Source: Phytophthora sp. 'mugwort' (Eukaryota > Oomycota > Peronosporomycetes > Peronosporales > Peronosporaceae). From it: DNA of 64,000 nt. The notes below the pieces were generated by a model. It had not been told where the DNA came from and did not search any database. It saw only the letters and a program-made list of their open reading frames with translations. Shown here piece by piece: positions 20,488 to 31,320 of the stretch (its first letter is position 1; the number at the start of each line of letters is the position of its first letter). The stretch lies in the NCBI GenBank assembly GCA_033558025.1, contig JAUCEF010000017.1, positions 868,001 to 932,000 on the forward strand, in the 5' to 3' direction. The position numbers were made by a program, and so were the translations under genes.

Positions 20488-21912
20488 TCACGACGCAAAC
20501 GCCTCAGTCAGCGAGCTCCACATGATCTGAGAGTCGTCGACTGCTGTGTAGTCCAAAGTATCGGCGTTCCACATGCCCACGCCGCGCAGCCCGAGCTCGC
20601 GGACGAGCGCGTACTTAACCTTGAGGCTGTCCGGGTTGTCGAACCAAATCTGCGATCGTCCACCCTTAGGCGACGAGTAACACACGAACGGGGTCAGCGT
20701 CGTGGGGTCCCATTGCTCAAGGAGACCGTGGTCCTTGACCAGTCGACGGATGTCGCCATAGTCAATTTGTTCACCAGCCGCGTCACTGCAGGGAGCACCG
20801 AAGAAGGGTACCGGTCGGATCTGGCACCATGAGGCATCATCAATTGCTGACTGCTCTAGGCACGGGTAGCGGTAGCCGTACCACGGCACCCCGAGCACCA
20901 GCTTGCTTGGCGTGATATCGTACGAGAGCAAAAACTCTTGTAATCCTTGCTTCACGAGCGCCCAGGGCGAGTTGGAGCCAGCAACGCACGCGTCATACAC
21001 TTGACTGCGCATATCGTACGACATGACGAACAAAAAGTCCACGGCGGCAGCGAGCTCGCGCCATGGATAGTAGCGACCATCCACGCCACGAGGAGCCCAC
21101 GGAACGTCAAACGTGATCTACGCAGGTCGGACGTGACATGTACAGGGGGTCAGTACGCAGAGCTGATGTACTTGCTCATTCTGTAATACTCATACTGGTA
21201 ACAACAAACAAACCTGTGCGTTCTTCGTGAGTGCGTGCTGTTCCAGCTCATGGCGCAGCTCGTGCACAAGCGAGCCAAGACAGTGCGCAGTCGCCCCGTG
21301 CATGGGCTTCTCCGTGTCAATGTTGACTCCGTCCGCGTAGTTTTCCACGATCTTGGAGTATGTCGTCTGGTAGATAAACACGCATAGTATTTTGGTAAAC
21401 GATCTCTACCCCCTCCATTTCCTACCTCAGTACCTTAATCCATTCCTGGCGCGCACTAACGTTGCACAGTTGATCCGCGTCGTCGAAGTTATGTTTTACC
21501 ACGACCTTCACGCCCTTACTATGAGCATGGCAGAGAAGCTCCTTGTCCTCGTTCCAGGCCACAGTCGTGAGCTGGTAGTGCAAACCCCATAAGTCCAACG
21601 ACAGCAGCAGCGGATACGCTCAGTGACGCGTACCTGGTCCCAGTCGTAATGTTTCCAGCCGTCGTCCATCGTCACGGAAAAGGCAAAGACCTCCTTCCTC
21701 GGTTTTTTACCGGCGAAGTCGACGGGCAGACACAGTGACGCCGAGTTAATGCGCTCGTCACTGCTACTTGCGCATGGGCAGTCATGCAGACGAGCGGTGT
21801 CCTCCAGATTCAGGTCGCCCAAAAACGTGTCGTACACTGGGGTGGAGCGGGAGACACAGTTCCTCGTCACTACTAGCAGCACCAGCAGGGTAAGCATGAT
21901 CCGCTCTTGCAT
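20488..21912 (-). CDS. GH18 di-N-acetylchitobiase-like glycosidase, secreted
   Basis: Chitobiase-like family 18 glycosidase that would cleave chitobiose-type GlcNAc linkages of glycans or chitin by substrate-assisted catalysis. Four exons fit phase 0 throughout: 21912-21634, 21571-21434, 21366-21214, 21117-20488, with GT-AG introns of 62, 67 and 96 bp, giving 399 aa (human CTBS is of similar length). Residues 1-20 form a signal peptide (hydrophobic MLTLLVLLVV). The catalytic motif DGVNIDTE at 151-158 matches the family DxxDxDxE box as it appears in chitobiases, with Glu158 the acid. Later blocks VDFLFVMSYDM, LGVPWYGYRYPC and GVGMWNADTLDY are family-typical. Divergent from DNAAF3. Lysosomal or secreted location is inferred. 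Confidence 0.88.
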
Positions 21913-22025
21913 TTTTTATCGGTTACTGGTACAGCGTACCCCTGGATCTGATTACGCGGAGCCAAAGATCGCCCCCTTTCGGCTGAGCTCGAGTCGGGTA
22001 ACTCGACTATTGCAGCTAAGAAGCG
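21913..22025. promoter_or_regulatory. 113-bp shared promoter between GH18 gene and DNAAF3
   Basis: The two start codons (21912 on minus, 22026 on plus) are only 113 bp apart, so both promoters and both 5' UTRs must share or overlap this interval. No clear CCAAT or initiator motif was found in it. Confidence 0.5.
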
Positions 22026-24301
22026 ATGCCGTGGGCCGAGAGCGCGCTCGTGATGAGCATAGGGACCGTCAATATGTGGGGTTTCTCGCCCGGCTATGAC
22101 GTATGCAGCGGATTCCCGGAGTGGAGCAAGGGCAAGAACAAGAGCTCGACTGCTACAGACGGATCGAACGCCAATGACAGCGAAGATAAAGCATCGATAG
22201 AGCCGATCAACGTGCTATTAGCTGGACCTGGAGATGTGCGCCACGTTCTGGCGCTGATCGCGCATCGGTGTCGGTGGGATCCAGCTATGAAGAACCGACC
22301 CGTGCACATTTACATTTTCGAGAAGGCCATCGAGACGCTTGCGAGAGACTTGCTGCTGATCCAAGTCGCACTTGACATGGATCTGCCACTACGTCAGCGT
22401 TGCAACTCGCTTCTTGAAATCTTTGGTAACGCACGGGTGCAAGTACGTAATGAAAAGTACTCAAGGTGCACATACCAACGAGTCGGCTAATGCGTTTTTC
22501 TATGATACATGAAGGAGAGGACGAGTGCCTACATTGAAGAGCAGGCGAGGGTGTTGATGGACTTCGTCTACAATGACCGCGGCCCGTTGGCAGGTCTGGT
22601 AGATCTCTCACACTTGAAAATGCGCACTCATGACGATCTCATCGACTCATTTCGGAGCTGGTTTCAGACTGTTACGTTTGACGGTAAGGCTGCAATCGAA
22701 TTGGAAAAGGAATGCTGGATTTCATCTATAACGTGCTTATCTATAGTGGACGTACTGCGAGACCATCGTCTTCGCCATTATTATGAAGTCCGCTACGACT
22801 ATCGTGACAACCTCATCGACTGGGATTACACCGTAAGTCATGACAGCCTGCTTCGTATTCTATCTCAGTACGTGACAAAGGTCGCCGTTCTTCGTAACAG
22901 ATGAAGCTCAAGAAAATCGAGAACGCCAGTGTGATTCACATCCGTCAGTACCGCGATTGGAGAAACTCTGGAGTGGCATTTGAATTCGGTGATCAAACCT
23001 ACACCGAGCCTAACCGCACAATGACAGCTTACACCGAGGTAAGGGCCTTTGAACCGGTGTCTTCACAAGATTGAGGGTTGACGCCAAATGCGTTTCTTCG
23101 GCATGACAGACGAAGAAAAAAAACCACGGATCTGTGCTTTGCAAAGGCTTGTGGACGGACATAATCGTGAGCCCATACATTTCGTTCGGAGTGCACTGTG
23201 AAAAGTCCAACAAATTCGTGGACCAACTGTTCGAGGTGCACAACAAGGGCACTGGAGTTCAACAGAATCGTCATGTACGTGTTTGTTGTTTATATCCTTA
23301 GAGTCGGGGTCCTAATTGCTTGTTTCCTACCATTTCTCGCAACAGAACACAGTCGAAGTTGCTGTGTACAATGTGCTTTCGTATTTATACGAGATCGAGA
23401 CAGGGAAAATGTATCAGATGGAAAAGGTGCAGCACAAGTTTGCGTGATGCTCTTTTGTCTTCACTCGACTAATGCAATGGACCTTTATACTAGGAGCACG
23501 ACATTTTCAGTGGAATTGGCGATGCACAGGAGGCAGATACTGATATTGGTATTCAGCCTGCAGAAGACAAAACATCCCTACGCTTCGAAGAACTGGACGA
23601 GGAAACGCCAAATCAGCTAATGACGACCGAAGAGTACGCGTATTACGCTTTTTAACCTCACGTACTACTTTATACTAACCGCTTCCTTTATCACTTCCAG
23701 TGAACTCCGAAAGCAACAAGTAGCAACAGATGAAGCTCAACGACGTGCTGAAACTACCCAGACGACTTTGCAGGGCGTAAAGGTTCTTGCAGCTACAGAA
23801 TGGTGAGCCCTTGTTTACTGCAGACTTTACTCACTGGATGATTTTTACCTTTGCCCCCCAGATCATTCCGCTGACAGGGAACATGGAGGACTTGTTCTCG
23901 AAAAAGCGCTACACAAGCCTCTTTGACTATACCTTTATTTCGTTGCAGCAGTGCCACACACTTCAACCCTCTGAAGACGTGAAAGAACAAACCACAGCAA
24001 CGTTCACAAACATTTTGAAGGACGGCGCGGCCGTAGACGTCGAATCTTCGGTGTAAGTTTACTGTACATCAGCCCTAGTCGCGGGACTTGCTGACTTTTA
24101 CTTACATGTATGCACAGGTTCATGCTGCCTCTGAAAGAGGAGCAAAGAGCGGTTTACGTGACGAAACTGCAGGAATGGACAGCGCACCATTCGCTTCAGG
24201 CTACGTTTGATTTTCACGGCACGAACGAACCTTCTAACGAAGACATTACCAAGATCAAGAACGCAGTGCTGCGGTTTAGCTACCAGCCAAAGGGAGTTTA
24301 A
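22026..24301 (+). CDS. DNAAF3: dynein axonemal assembly factor 3
   Basis: Cytoplasmic factor for preassembly of axonemal dynein arms, needed for motile flagella and here expected in zoospores. Ten exons: 22026-22442, 22515-22683, 22747-22832, 22901-23038, 23110-23274, 23346-23426, 23494-23633, 23701-23782, 23862-24052, 24118-24301. Together they make 550 aa, close to the human 541. Recognised blocks: WGFSPGYDV at the N-terminus, INVLLAGPGDVRHVLALIA, HIYIFEKAIETLARDLLLI, LRDHRLRHYYEVRYD, DNLIDWDY joined to MKLKKIENASVIHIRQYRDW, GLWTDIIVSPYISFGVHCEK and IIPLTGNMEDLFSKKRY. The two weakest junctions are the donors after 23426 (GTGCAG) and 23782 (GTTCTT), chosen to keep the frame. Intron-rich compared with its neighbours. 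Confidence 0.88.
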
Positions 24302-25823
24302 GGGCTCCATCGCAAAGCTCATATGGTCCAACTGCTCATCGACTGCACCTTTGTGGGTTTGCCGCTAAAACCGTCGCATAGTTTAATACAATGCAGTGAC
24401 AAAAGATATACCAATTCACGTACACCTACAATAGTCAGTCATTTGCTTCATTATTGCACGGCGGCATACACATCCGTTGTTAGTTCAAAACGTTGCAAAA
24501 AGATTCCTCTGCTGCGCCTCGTTCGACCGATATGCATTACCAACTAACTGATGGGTTTCTCAAGTTCATTGAGCTGATCAACGTTGGCTTCATCATGCTC
24601 AGTCGTCGAGTAAGCGTGCATCGAGTCGAAAACAATGCGCGGTGATCCTTGCAGCAAATCAGGCACTCACATGAAATTGATGATGTCAGAGACATTTAGC
24701 CTAGTGAGTGGCACCTGCCACACACTAGTGCTACGCGAGCTGATATAGGAAGATTTAAATACGTTCATATCGCGCCGGGACTTGAAATATGAGAGACGCT
24801 TCCTTTTCTTGGAGTGAGCATCATTTCAACTCGCAGCTTCATCCGTTCTTCTTGCACGCGTTGGCTCGTCCTCGCGGTGTGAGAGTTCTTCAAAATCATT
24901 TTTTGTTTTCTTGTCCGCGATCACGAGTTCGCTGTTTCTTGTGTTTGATCAATTTAACTTTCTCAGCAAGGCATCTCTTGTTCTGCTTTGGATCATTCTC
25001 CATCCCCCTGGGATCAAAAACAGGATAGCAATCGAGCAAGGTTGTCCTGCTGGAATCGTGGGCTTTTGCTTACGGTTACTGCTCCTTTGCCGTTCGTCTG
25101 CTGAAGAAGAAACTACATGTACATGTACAGTAGAACTCATGAATGATTCCGATGACTTTTCACTGGCAAGACTGTTCGCTGGCGTAGCCTCTCAAGTTCA
25201 CCAGCAGATTTTCACGTGGTTATATATTAAATAAATCACGCCATGTTCTGCTAGCGTTTTCATTAAAATGCTCCTCGCTGTTCGCGCTTCGCCGCTCAAC
25301 ATGGCGATCATCGGGATCGATTACCAGCACATGCAACGCCCGGTTCCTCTTCCCGAACTACAGAAAAGCCGTTGGACAAGAGCTGAGCATGTCGAGCACT
25401 TTTGGCACTGCAACAACCAGTAGCAACAGTCCAGCTACAGAGCCCGGCAGCACCTTTGGCTGCAAGGTTGGCGACGTGCTTTCATCCGCACGTGTACGTA
25501 GACGTCCGCGGTCACTGTCATCTGAGACTCAACCAGCTTGGGGGAGTCCCAGCCCGACATCCGCACCAATAAGCTCATCGCGCTTCAACCTCCGTGAGGT
25601 TACCTCACCAGAATGATTGTCGCACCGGGCATCTCCTTCTCATCAGGCATTTGAAAACACATAATCAATGAAGTTCAAGATCCTGCAGAATCCAAGCTAA
25701 TACTGTCGTGATAACGAATTACCTGTGAGCACTGTTACACACATACAGGCCATTCGCCCGAACAGAGGCGGCGGAACAACTCATTACTCAACAAAGAGCG
25801 CGGTAATCGGAGCTGCTGTAGCG
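24302..25823. other. intergenic stretch without confident gene
   Basis: 3' end of DNAAF3 and upstream region of the phosphatase. Frames on both strands are short. The minus strand shows coherent fragments near 24700-24850 (KRKRLSYFKSRRDMNVFKSS) and 24600-24660 (IVFDSMHAYSTTEHDEANVD) that could be exons of an unrecognised minus gene, but I could not join them with credible splice sites. A Ser/Thr-rich plus frame at 25389-25616 is low-complexity. 5' UTR exons of the downstream gene may lie at the right end. Confidence 0.25.
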
Positions 25824-28800
25824 ATGGATACTGAGGGCTTCACGTCGCGGGCGTGGCTGGGTCATTGGGTCTCGGACGAGGAGGAACCCGTGAACAACTA
25901 CTACGAGGACCACAAGCTCATGGAGGGGGCGCTCATCAAGTTGGGCGACTACGCGCATTTCCGCTATTTTCTGCTGTTCCGCAACGGCCGCTTCTGCTAC
26001 TACGAGCTGCCCATGCCAGCGGCGGCGCCTGGGGGAGGGCCCGAAGGTCCGAGGAGAGTGCACCTGACGCTCACATCGAAGCACCTGCGCGGCGTCATGA
26101 TGCTCAACGCGTCGGTAAACGCCAAAGATCTCGCCAAGAGCGAGGACGAGTACGACGCCGACCTCATTAAGCGTGGGCTCGTGTTCAACCGCAAGAAGCT
26201 CGAGATGCAGCTCACGGGTTACTCACCCACGGGACAGCTCATGTGCTGGAAACTGCGGGCCGGCAAGGACGCCGTCTACCTCAAGTGGGAGCGCGCCTTC
26301 AGACTGGCGCTGCGCCCCATCTGGGTTCAGAATTCCAAGTGCTGCATGGTCTGCAAGAAAGAGTTCAGCTTCTTCATTCGACCGCACCACTGCCGGTACG
26401 TTACCGCTACAACGCAGTTGCCAGGTGCTTGGCTAGTACTATTCTCGATGACAGTTATAGAGCGATGATTTTGACGTGTTGTCTGTTGCAGCAAGTGCGG
26501 CACATGCATGTGCGATGAATGCTCGGTGTTTGTCCCGCGATTGCCCATGCAGGGCTACTACGACGAAGTGCGCATCTGTCGGGACTGCTCACCGATTAAG
26601 ATCCAGCGATCGTCGCTGAAACTGGGCACGCGCGTGCTGGTGTACGGTATTTTAGTAGGCAGAGTGGTGCAGGTGGATGCTGCTGATGACTCGGAGGACG
26701 GAAGGGCGTTCGTGAATGTGGAATTAGTGAAGAAGAACAATCAGCTGCGTCGGTTTGCGCTGGAACATGTGGAGCTCTACTCGGACGCGGTGCTGTCGGC
26801 CAATCGCATTAAGAACGCCATTCGCCAGCACCTCTCGTATGCTGTGTTTCGGACGCAGCTCAACTTTAACACGTGGAACTTGCTGGAGACTGTTCAAGAG
26901 CAGCGCACAGTTCAAATGGTGCGAATACTTAACAAGTCGACGAGTATCAACGAACTGCATTCGATGGTGCCCATGCTCGGCTCGCTAGATACGATGCTGT
27001 TCTCTGACGATGACGTCTCTGAAAAGGAGCGTGTGAAGGAGTCACTTTCGAATTATCGCGGTGTGCATGTTTCGTTCCCGTTACGTCTGGACACGGTGAA
27101 GAAGCTGATTAATCAGTTCCGCAATGGCATTTTGCTGCACCGCGTCTTTGTGCGCCAGATCTTGGACGAGTCGGAAAAGTTGTTCCAAAAGATGCACGAA
27201 TCGCCTATGAACGATGTCGAGATTCCAGCGGGTGTTCAATTGGTCGTAGTGGGCGATCTTCATGGACAGTTGGAAGACTTGCTTACGATCATGGACAAGA
27301 ATGGCGTGCCCAGCAGTAAAACGTGGTACCTCTTTAATGGCGACTTCGTGGATCGCGGATCACATGGAGTCGAAGTCATCCTGCTACTGCTCATCTTTAA
27401 ACTGCTGTATCCCGATTATGTCTTCTTGAACCGCGGGAATCACGAAGAACGTATGATCAACGAGGTCTTTGGGTTTGAAGATGAAGTCTACACGAAATAC
27501 GGCACGGACAACGACGAGGTTGCTGGATGGAGTGGCCTGGGTACATCGATTAACTACTCGCCTATGAAGCTATTCCAGATGTTCGAGACGGTGTTCGGTC
27601 TGTTCCCGATTTTCGCGCTGCTCAATAAACGTGTCTTCATTGTACATGGTGGTTTAAGCAACCACGAAAACGTCACTATTGAGGAGCTGTTGCAGCTTGA
27701 CCACAGACGTGAAATTCCGACACAAGGTACGAGTCGTGCTGACGAGGTGTTTACGCATCTTTTGTGGAGTGACCCGCGCGACGAAGACGGCTGGAAGCCG
27801 TCCAGCCGAGGCGCTGGCGTGGAGTTCGGCCCTGATATCACGAAAGCGTTTTGCGCACAGAATGGAATCAACCTCATTATTCGGTCGCACGAGTGCCGAG
27901 AAGAAGGGTTTGACATCGTTCACGACGGTCTACTTCTGACGGTCTTTTCAGCGTCGAGCTACTGCGGTTCCCAGACCAATAAAGGTGCCTACGTTCAGTT
28001 GGAGTTGGGTGAAGGCAACGAAGTTAAGCCGCATGTGGTGCAATTTTCTTCGCAGCCTCTTCAGAAGTTAAAGGACGCCGGCCGGAACGAGTGGCGAAAG
28101 AAAGCTCAACGACTGGAACGCAGAACGCTGATGTCCCTTGTGGAGATTATTTGCGAGAAGAAGAACGCACTGCTGTCTGCATTCAATGAATTGGATACCA
28201 CCGGTTCTGGACGCGTCACGAAACTTGAGTGGAAGGCAACACTGCAAAACGTTTTGGGTATTCAGGCGAGCTTCCTCTCATATTTTCACCAACTTGCTGA
28301 AGAAGAGCAGGATGGCGGGGTTGACTATCAGAAGTTCTTGAACCGTTATACAGTTGAGCTGGATGGCGGCAATGTGGAGTGGAGGCGTAACCTGATCCGG
28401 AAGGTCTGGATGGGATTCTGTCAAGCTCTTCCGCACCCGTCCGAAACAGATGCCGAAAAAATGACATTGCAGGACAAACTTCACTTTGCGTTCAATCTTT
28501 TCCAGTCATCCCCGCCTGGAGCTGCCAAGAAGGAGCTAACAGCATCTGCCTCGAAATCTGACGAAAATGGGCCACCTAGTACTCTTCCCAATGGTGATAA
28601 ACCAAAGGAAAATTATGTGCTCAATGGTCTGGTCACGTATGAGGTGTTCCGAAACACCATTCAGGGAAAGCTGCAGCTAGGTGATACCTTGTCAGAGCAG
28701 CAGATCTTTGAGCTCATGCAGCACCTCGACCAGAACCACGACGGCGTGGTCGACTACCAGGAATTTTGCTCATTCTTCGCTGAGTTCAGTCGCACGGATT

Positions 28801-29636
28801 ACCTGCAAGAAATTTTCGAAGTAGACGACACGAAGGCCATCTCACTCCTGAATCGTTGTGCCACAGTGTTGCAGAATCCGAATAAGTTTAAGTCCCTGCG
28901 GGAAGCGTTCGACGCATTCGACCACAGCAAAACAGGGAAGCTTAGTGTTGATGATATTTTGAAGGGGGCGCAGGAGCTTAATATGGTGCCAGAGCTCGAC
29001 AACGAGGAAGCGCAGCTGCTTTTTAACTCGATCCTGCTCAGCTACTACGGCATTAATCAGCGGAACCAGTGGGATACACGAGGCTTGGACTGGGTCGTGT
29101 TCGAGGACACATTTTCGCCGGACAGCACGTTCCAGCGGCGTCTGTGGCTGGCGAGCCTGGGTGCTTCAAACACAAACCTGGCGGCGCTGGACACTCGCGA
29201 CTCATTGTCCGGGGACGATGACGTCCAGGACGGACAGCCGTCGAAGAACCAAGCGTGGGCGGACACGTTCGTTGACAGCGTGAAGCAATCGCTTCATGAG
29301 CAGCGTCTGTACATCAAGTTCCTGTTCCGGATACTGGACCGCAAGCGACACGGTTACGTCACGAAGGAGCAGTTCGTTGCTACCATGCAGGCCATCAATG
29401 AGGAGCACGGCGCGCCGCTGAAGCTCTCCCAGCTTGAACAACTGGCCGATGCCTTTGCGCATCATAAGACCGTGCGTCGCCTATCGGATGCGGGCGAAGA
29501 GACGGAGGTGACGCGCACGTACGTCTCGTACCCCGAATTCTTGCGCAGCCTACGCATCATCGATACGGGCCCGACTGACGGAAGCGGTGTCTCGACGGCA
29601 AAACAAGACGCTATGGACACGTGCTGCGGCGAGTAG
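25824..29636 (+). CDS. PH-FYVE-PPEF-type Ser/Thr phosphatase with EF-hands
   Basis: Two exons, 25824-26395 and 26492-29636, joined inside the FYVE finger (Cys-Arg|Lys-Cys) by a 96-bp intron, give 1238 aa. Order: PH-like N-terminus (about 30-165, lipid binding); FYVE/FYVE-like finger about 173-223 (CMVCKKEF, RPHHCRKCGTCMCDEC, RICRDC), expected to bind PI3P membranes; IQ-like helix; PPP-family catalytic core with GDLHG (445), GDFVDRG (474), RGNHEE (about 505), VHGGLSN and IRSHECREEG; C-terminal EF-hand region with loops near 759, 937 (DQNHDGVVDYQEF), 1001 and 1140. The PP plus EF-hand core matches PPEF/rdgC Ca2+-regulated phosphatases; the lipid-binding front end is not part of animal PPEF. Start chosen at the first ATG in a PH-consistent frame. 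Suggests a Ca2+-controlled phosphatase on endosomes. Confidence 0.9.
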
Positions 29637-29809
29637 GCCGTCAGTTGGCATTGGTAGGACGAGACAAAAGGTGTACATTCTTGGGGACGTGTATGCTAGA
29701 AAAATAGGCTTGTTGAAAACTTTAATTGTGTGTTGTATATAAGAGCACAGCAGTTGAAGAGCAAGTTATGCAAGAATGTCGTTCACGCAACCTTCCTGCT
29801 ACCGCATGT

Positions 29810-30033
29810 CGCTAACCAATTGATTGGCGCCGGCGGTCTGACCAATAACGACGAGCTTGGAATTTGATTTGGACTGAGTATGGCGAACAAATAACTGCTT
29901 TGGATTGGCTAGTCAGTCTTGAATCTCAGTACGTTTTCATCATTAAACTCACTTAAATCAGTTCTCATGACAGCCCTTTTGGTTGGCTCTCGCGCCAATT
30001 GAGCTGCTACCAACACCGGTCATTCGCAAATCT
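29810..30033 (+). promoter_or_regulatory. CCAAT-rich promoter and initiator of the uS8 gene
   Basis: CCAAT or inverted CCAAT boxes cluster at 29815-29826 (CCAATTGATTGG), 29842, 29903, 29982 and 29995. They are followed at 30020-30033 by TCATTCGCAAATCT, which fits the oomycete initiator plus flanking element. The ATG is about 330 bp downstream and is preceded directly by a pyrimidine-rich tract ending CCAG, so a 5' UTR intron is likely. Confidence 0.5.
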
Positions 30034-30361
30034 CTCTCCAGTCTTTCCGAAGCCAACTCCATCCCCACTAGCAAGTACGTCCGCGCTTCGCTCACCACCA
30101 TCAGAGAAGCCGCGCGGTAGTTCTCCCTCTTTACCCGAGGGGGGGGCGAGCTGTCGCGCGGCTTTGGAGGCTCCACTCGCCTGCGTCGACCGTCGTCCAA
30201 CCCCTGCAGCTCCGTCGCTCGCTCTTGAGGGCTCAGAGTGTGGAGTCGACAGCAGGGACGCGACGGCTCGACATACAGGCGGCGGCTGACCTTGGCTTGT
30301 AGCAGTAGGCATTAATGCATTGTGTGTGTGTCTTGCCTCCCCACCTGTCCCCTTTCCAGCC

Positions 30362-30754
30362 ATGGTTCGTATGAGCGTGCTGGCCGACTGCCTCAAGACG
30401 ATGTACAACGCTGAGAAGCGTGGCAAGCGTCAAGTCCTCATCCGCCCGAGCTCCAAGGTCATCGTCAAGTTCCTGCAGGTGATGCAGAAGAACGGCTACA
30501 TCGGCGAGTTTGAGATCGTGGACGACCACCGTGCCGGCAAGATCGTCGTGGAGCTTAAGGGTCGCATTAACAAGTGCGGTGTCATTTCGCCCCGCTTCGA
30601 CGTCAAGATGGCGGACTATGAGAAGTGGATTAACAACTTGCTGCCTTCGCGTCAGTTCGGCCATATCGTGGTCAGCACCACGTACGGCATCATGGACCAC
30701 CACGAGGCTCGTCGCAAACACACGGGTGGCAAGATCATCGGCTTCTTCTACTAA
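30362..30754 (+). CDS. RPS15A: 40S ribosomal protein uS8 (RPS15A/RPS22)
   Basis: 130 aa, the exact usual length of eukaryotic uS8. It begins [20 protein letters not shown] and ends [12 protein letters not shown], and it is intact in one exon. uS8 binds the central domain of 18S rRNA and is required for small-subunit assembly. The ATG at 30362 is preceded by a splice-acceptor-like tract ending at 30359-30360, pointing to a leader intron as is common for ribosomal protein genes. The flanking CCAAT cluster fits strong constitutive expression. Confidence 0.97.
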   Translation: MVRMSVLADCLKTMYNAEKRGKRQVLIRPSSKVIVKFLQVMQKNGYIGEFEIVDDHRAGKIVVELKGRINKCGVISPRFDVKMADYEKWINNLLPSRQFGHIVVSTTYGIMDHHEARRKHTGGKIIGFFY

Positions 30755-31320
30755 TTTCTTGTAGTAGACCGGACCAGACCATGACTCTAGCCAACTAGTG
30801 CGACCTTGCGTCGTGCTTGGAGGAAGGAGAGGATTTGAGTGGATTACTACGTAGAGACTCAGCTAATTTAAAGCAGCTTCTTTGCGTTACGAGAGTGAGT
30901 GCGTTTGTGACGTTGTGACGTCGTGTGTACCCTGGTGGGCTGCCGTGTGCCGATTTTCTCCTGATTGTCAAGCGAGTAGCTGGACGAGTGTACTGCGTAC
31001 TTGGAGTCGCTCAAGTCGCTGCTGGCTATTTGTAGGGCGATTTTATCCCTTGTGCCACGTGCGAGAAAAGAGAAACTGACCGTTCCTTTCCTATTAATAT
31101 GCGTCTGCTGTGTATGGAGTTCGCCACTTGGTTAAAGTGGCGAGCCACGGAGCGAGAAACAACTTCAAGGCACCTCGACGTTATTTCGAATTGCCTGCGA
31201 AAAACTGCGCGGCCGGCCGCCCGCCATATTAACTCGTGAGTGGATGCCTGCGCGTCCTGGTCGTCGAGTGTGTCGCCGCGTCTGTTTCCCAGTGACTTTG
31301 GTGTGTCAGGTCCAGCGACT
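30755..31320 (+). other. intergenic: uS8 3' end and potassium-channel 5' region
   Basis: 566 bp with no gene. A frame continuous with the channel is open from 31240 but has no ATG before 31321, so 31240-31320 is treated as leader. Confidence 0.4.

Noticed and set aside
26508..29636. Phosphatase as a separate gene starting at an internal ATG (26508)
   Set aside because: That start falls inside the FYVE finger; splicing 26396-26491 restores a complete Cys/His ligand set, so it is exon 2 of one gene.
31240..31320. Extended N-terminus of the potassium channel
   Set aside because: Open in frame but without an ATG; it would need a GTG start, not expected here.
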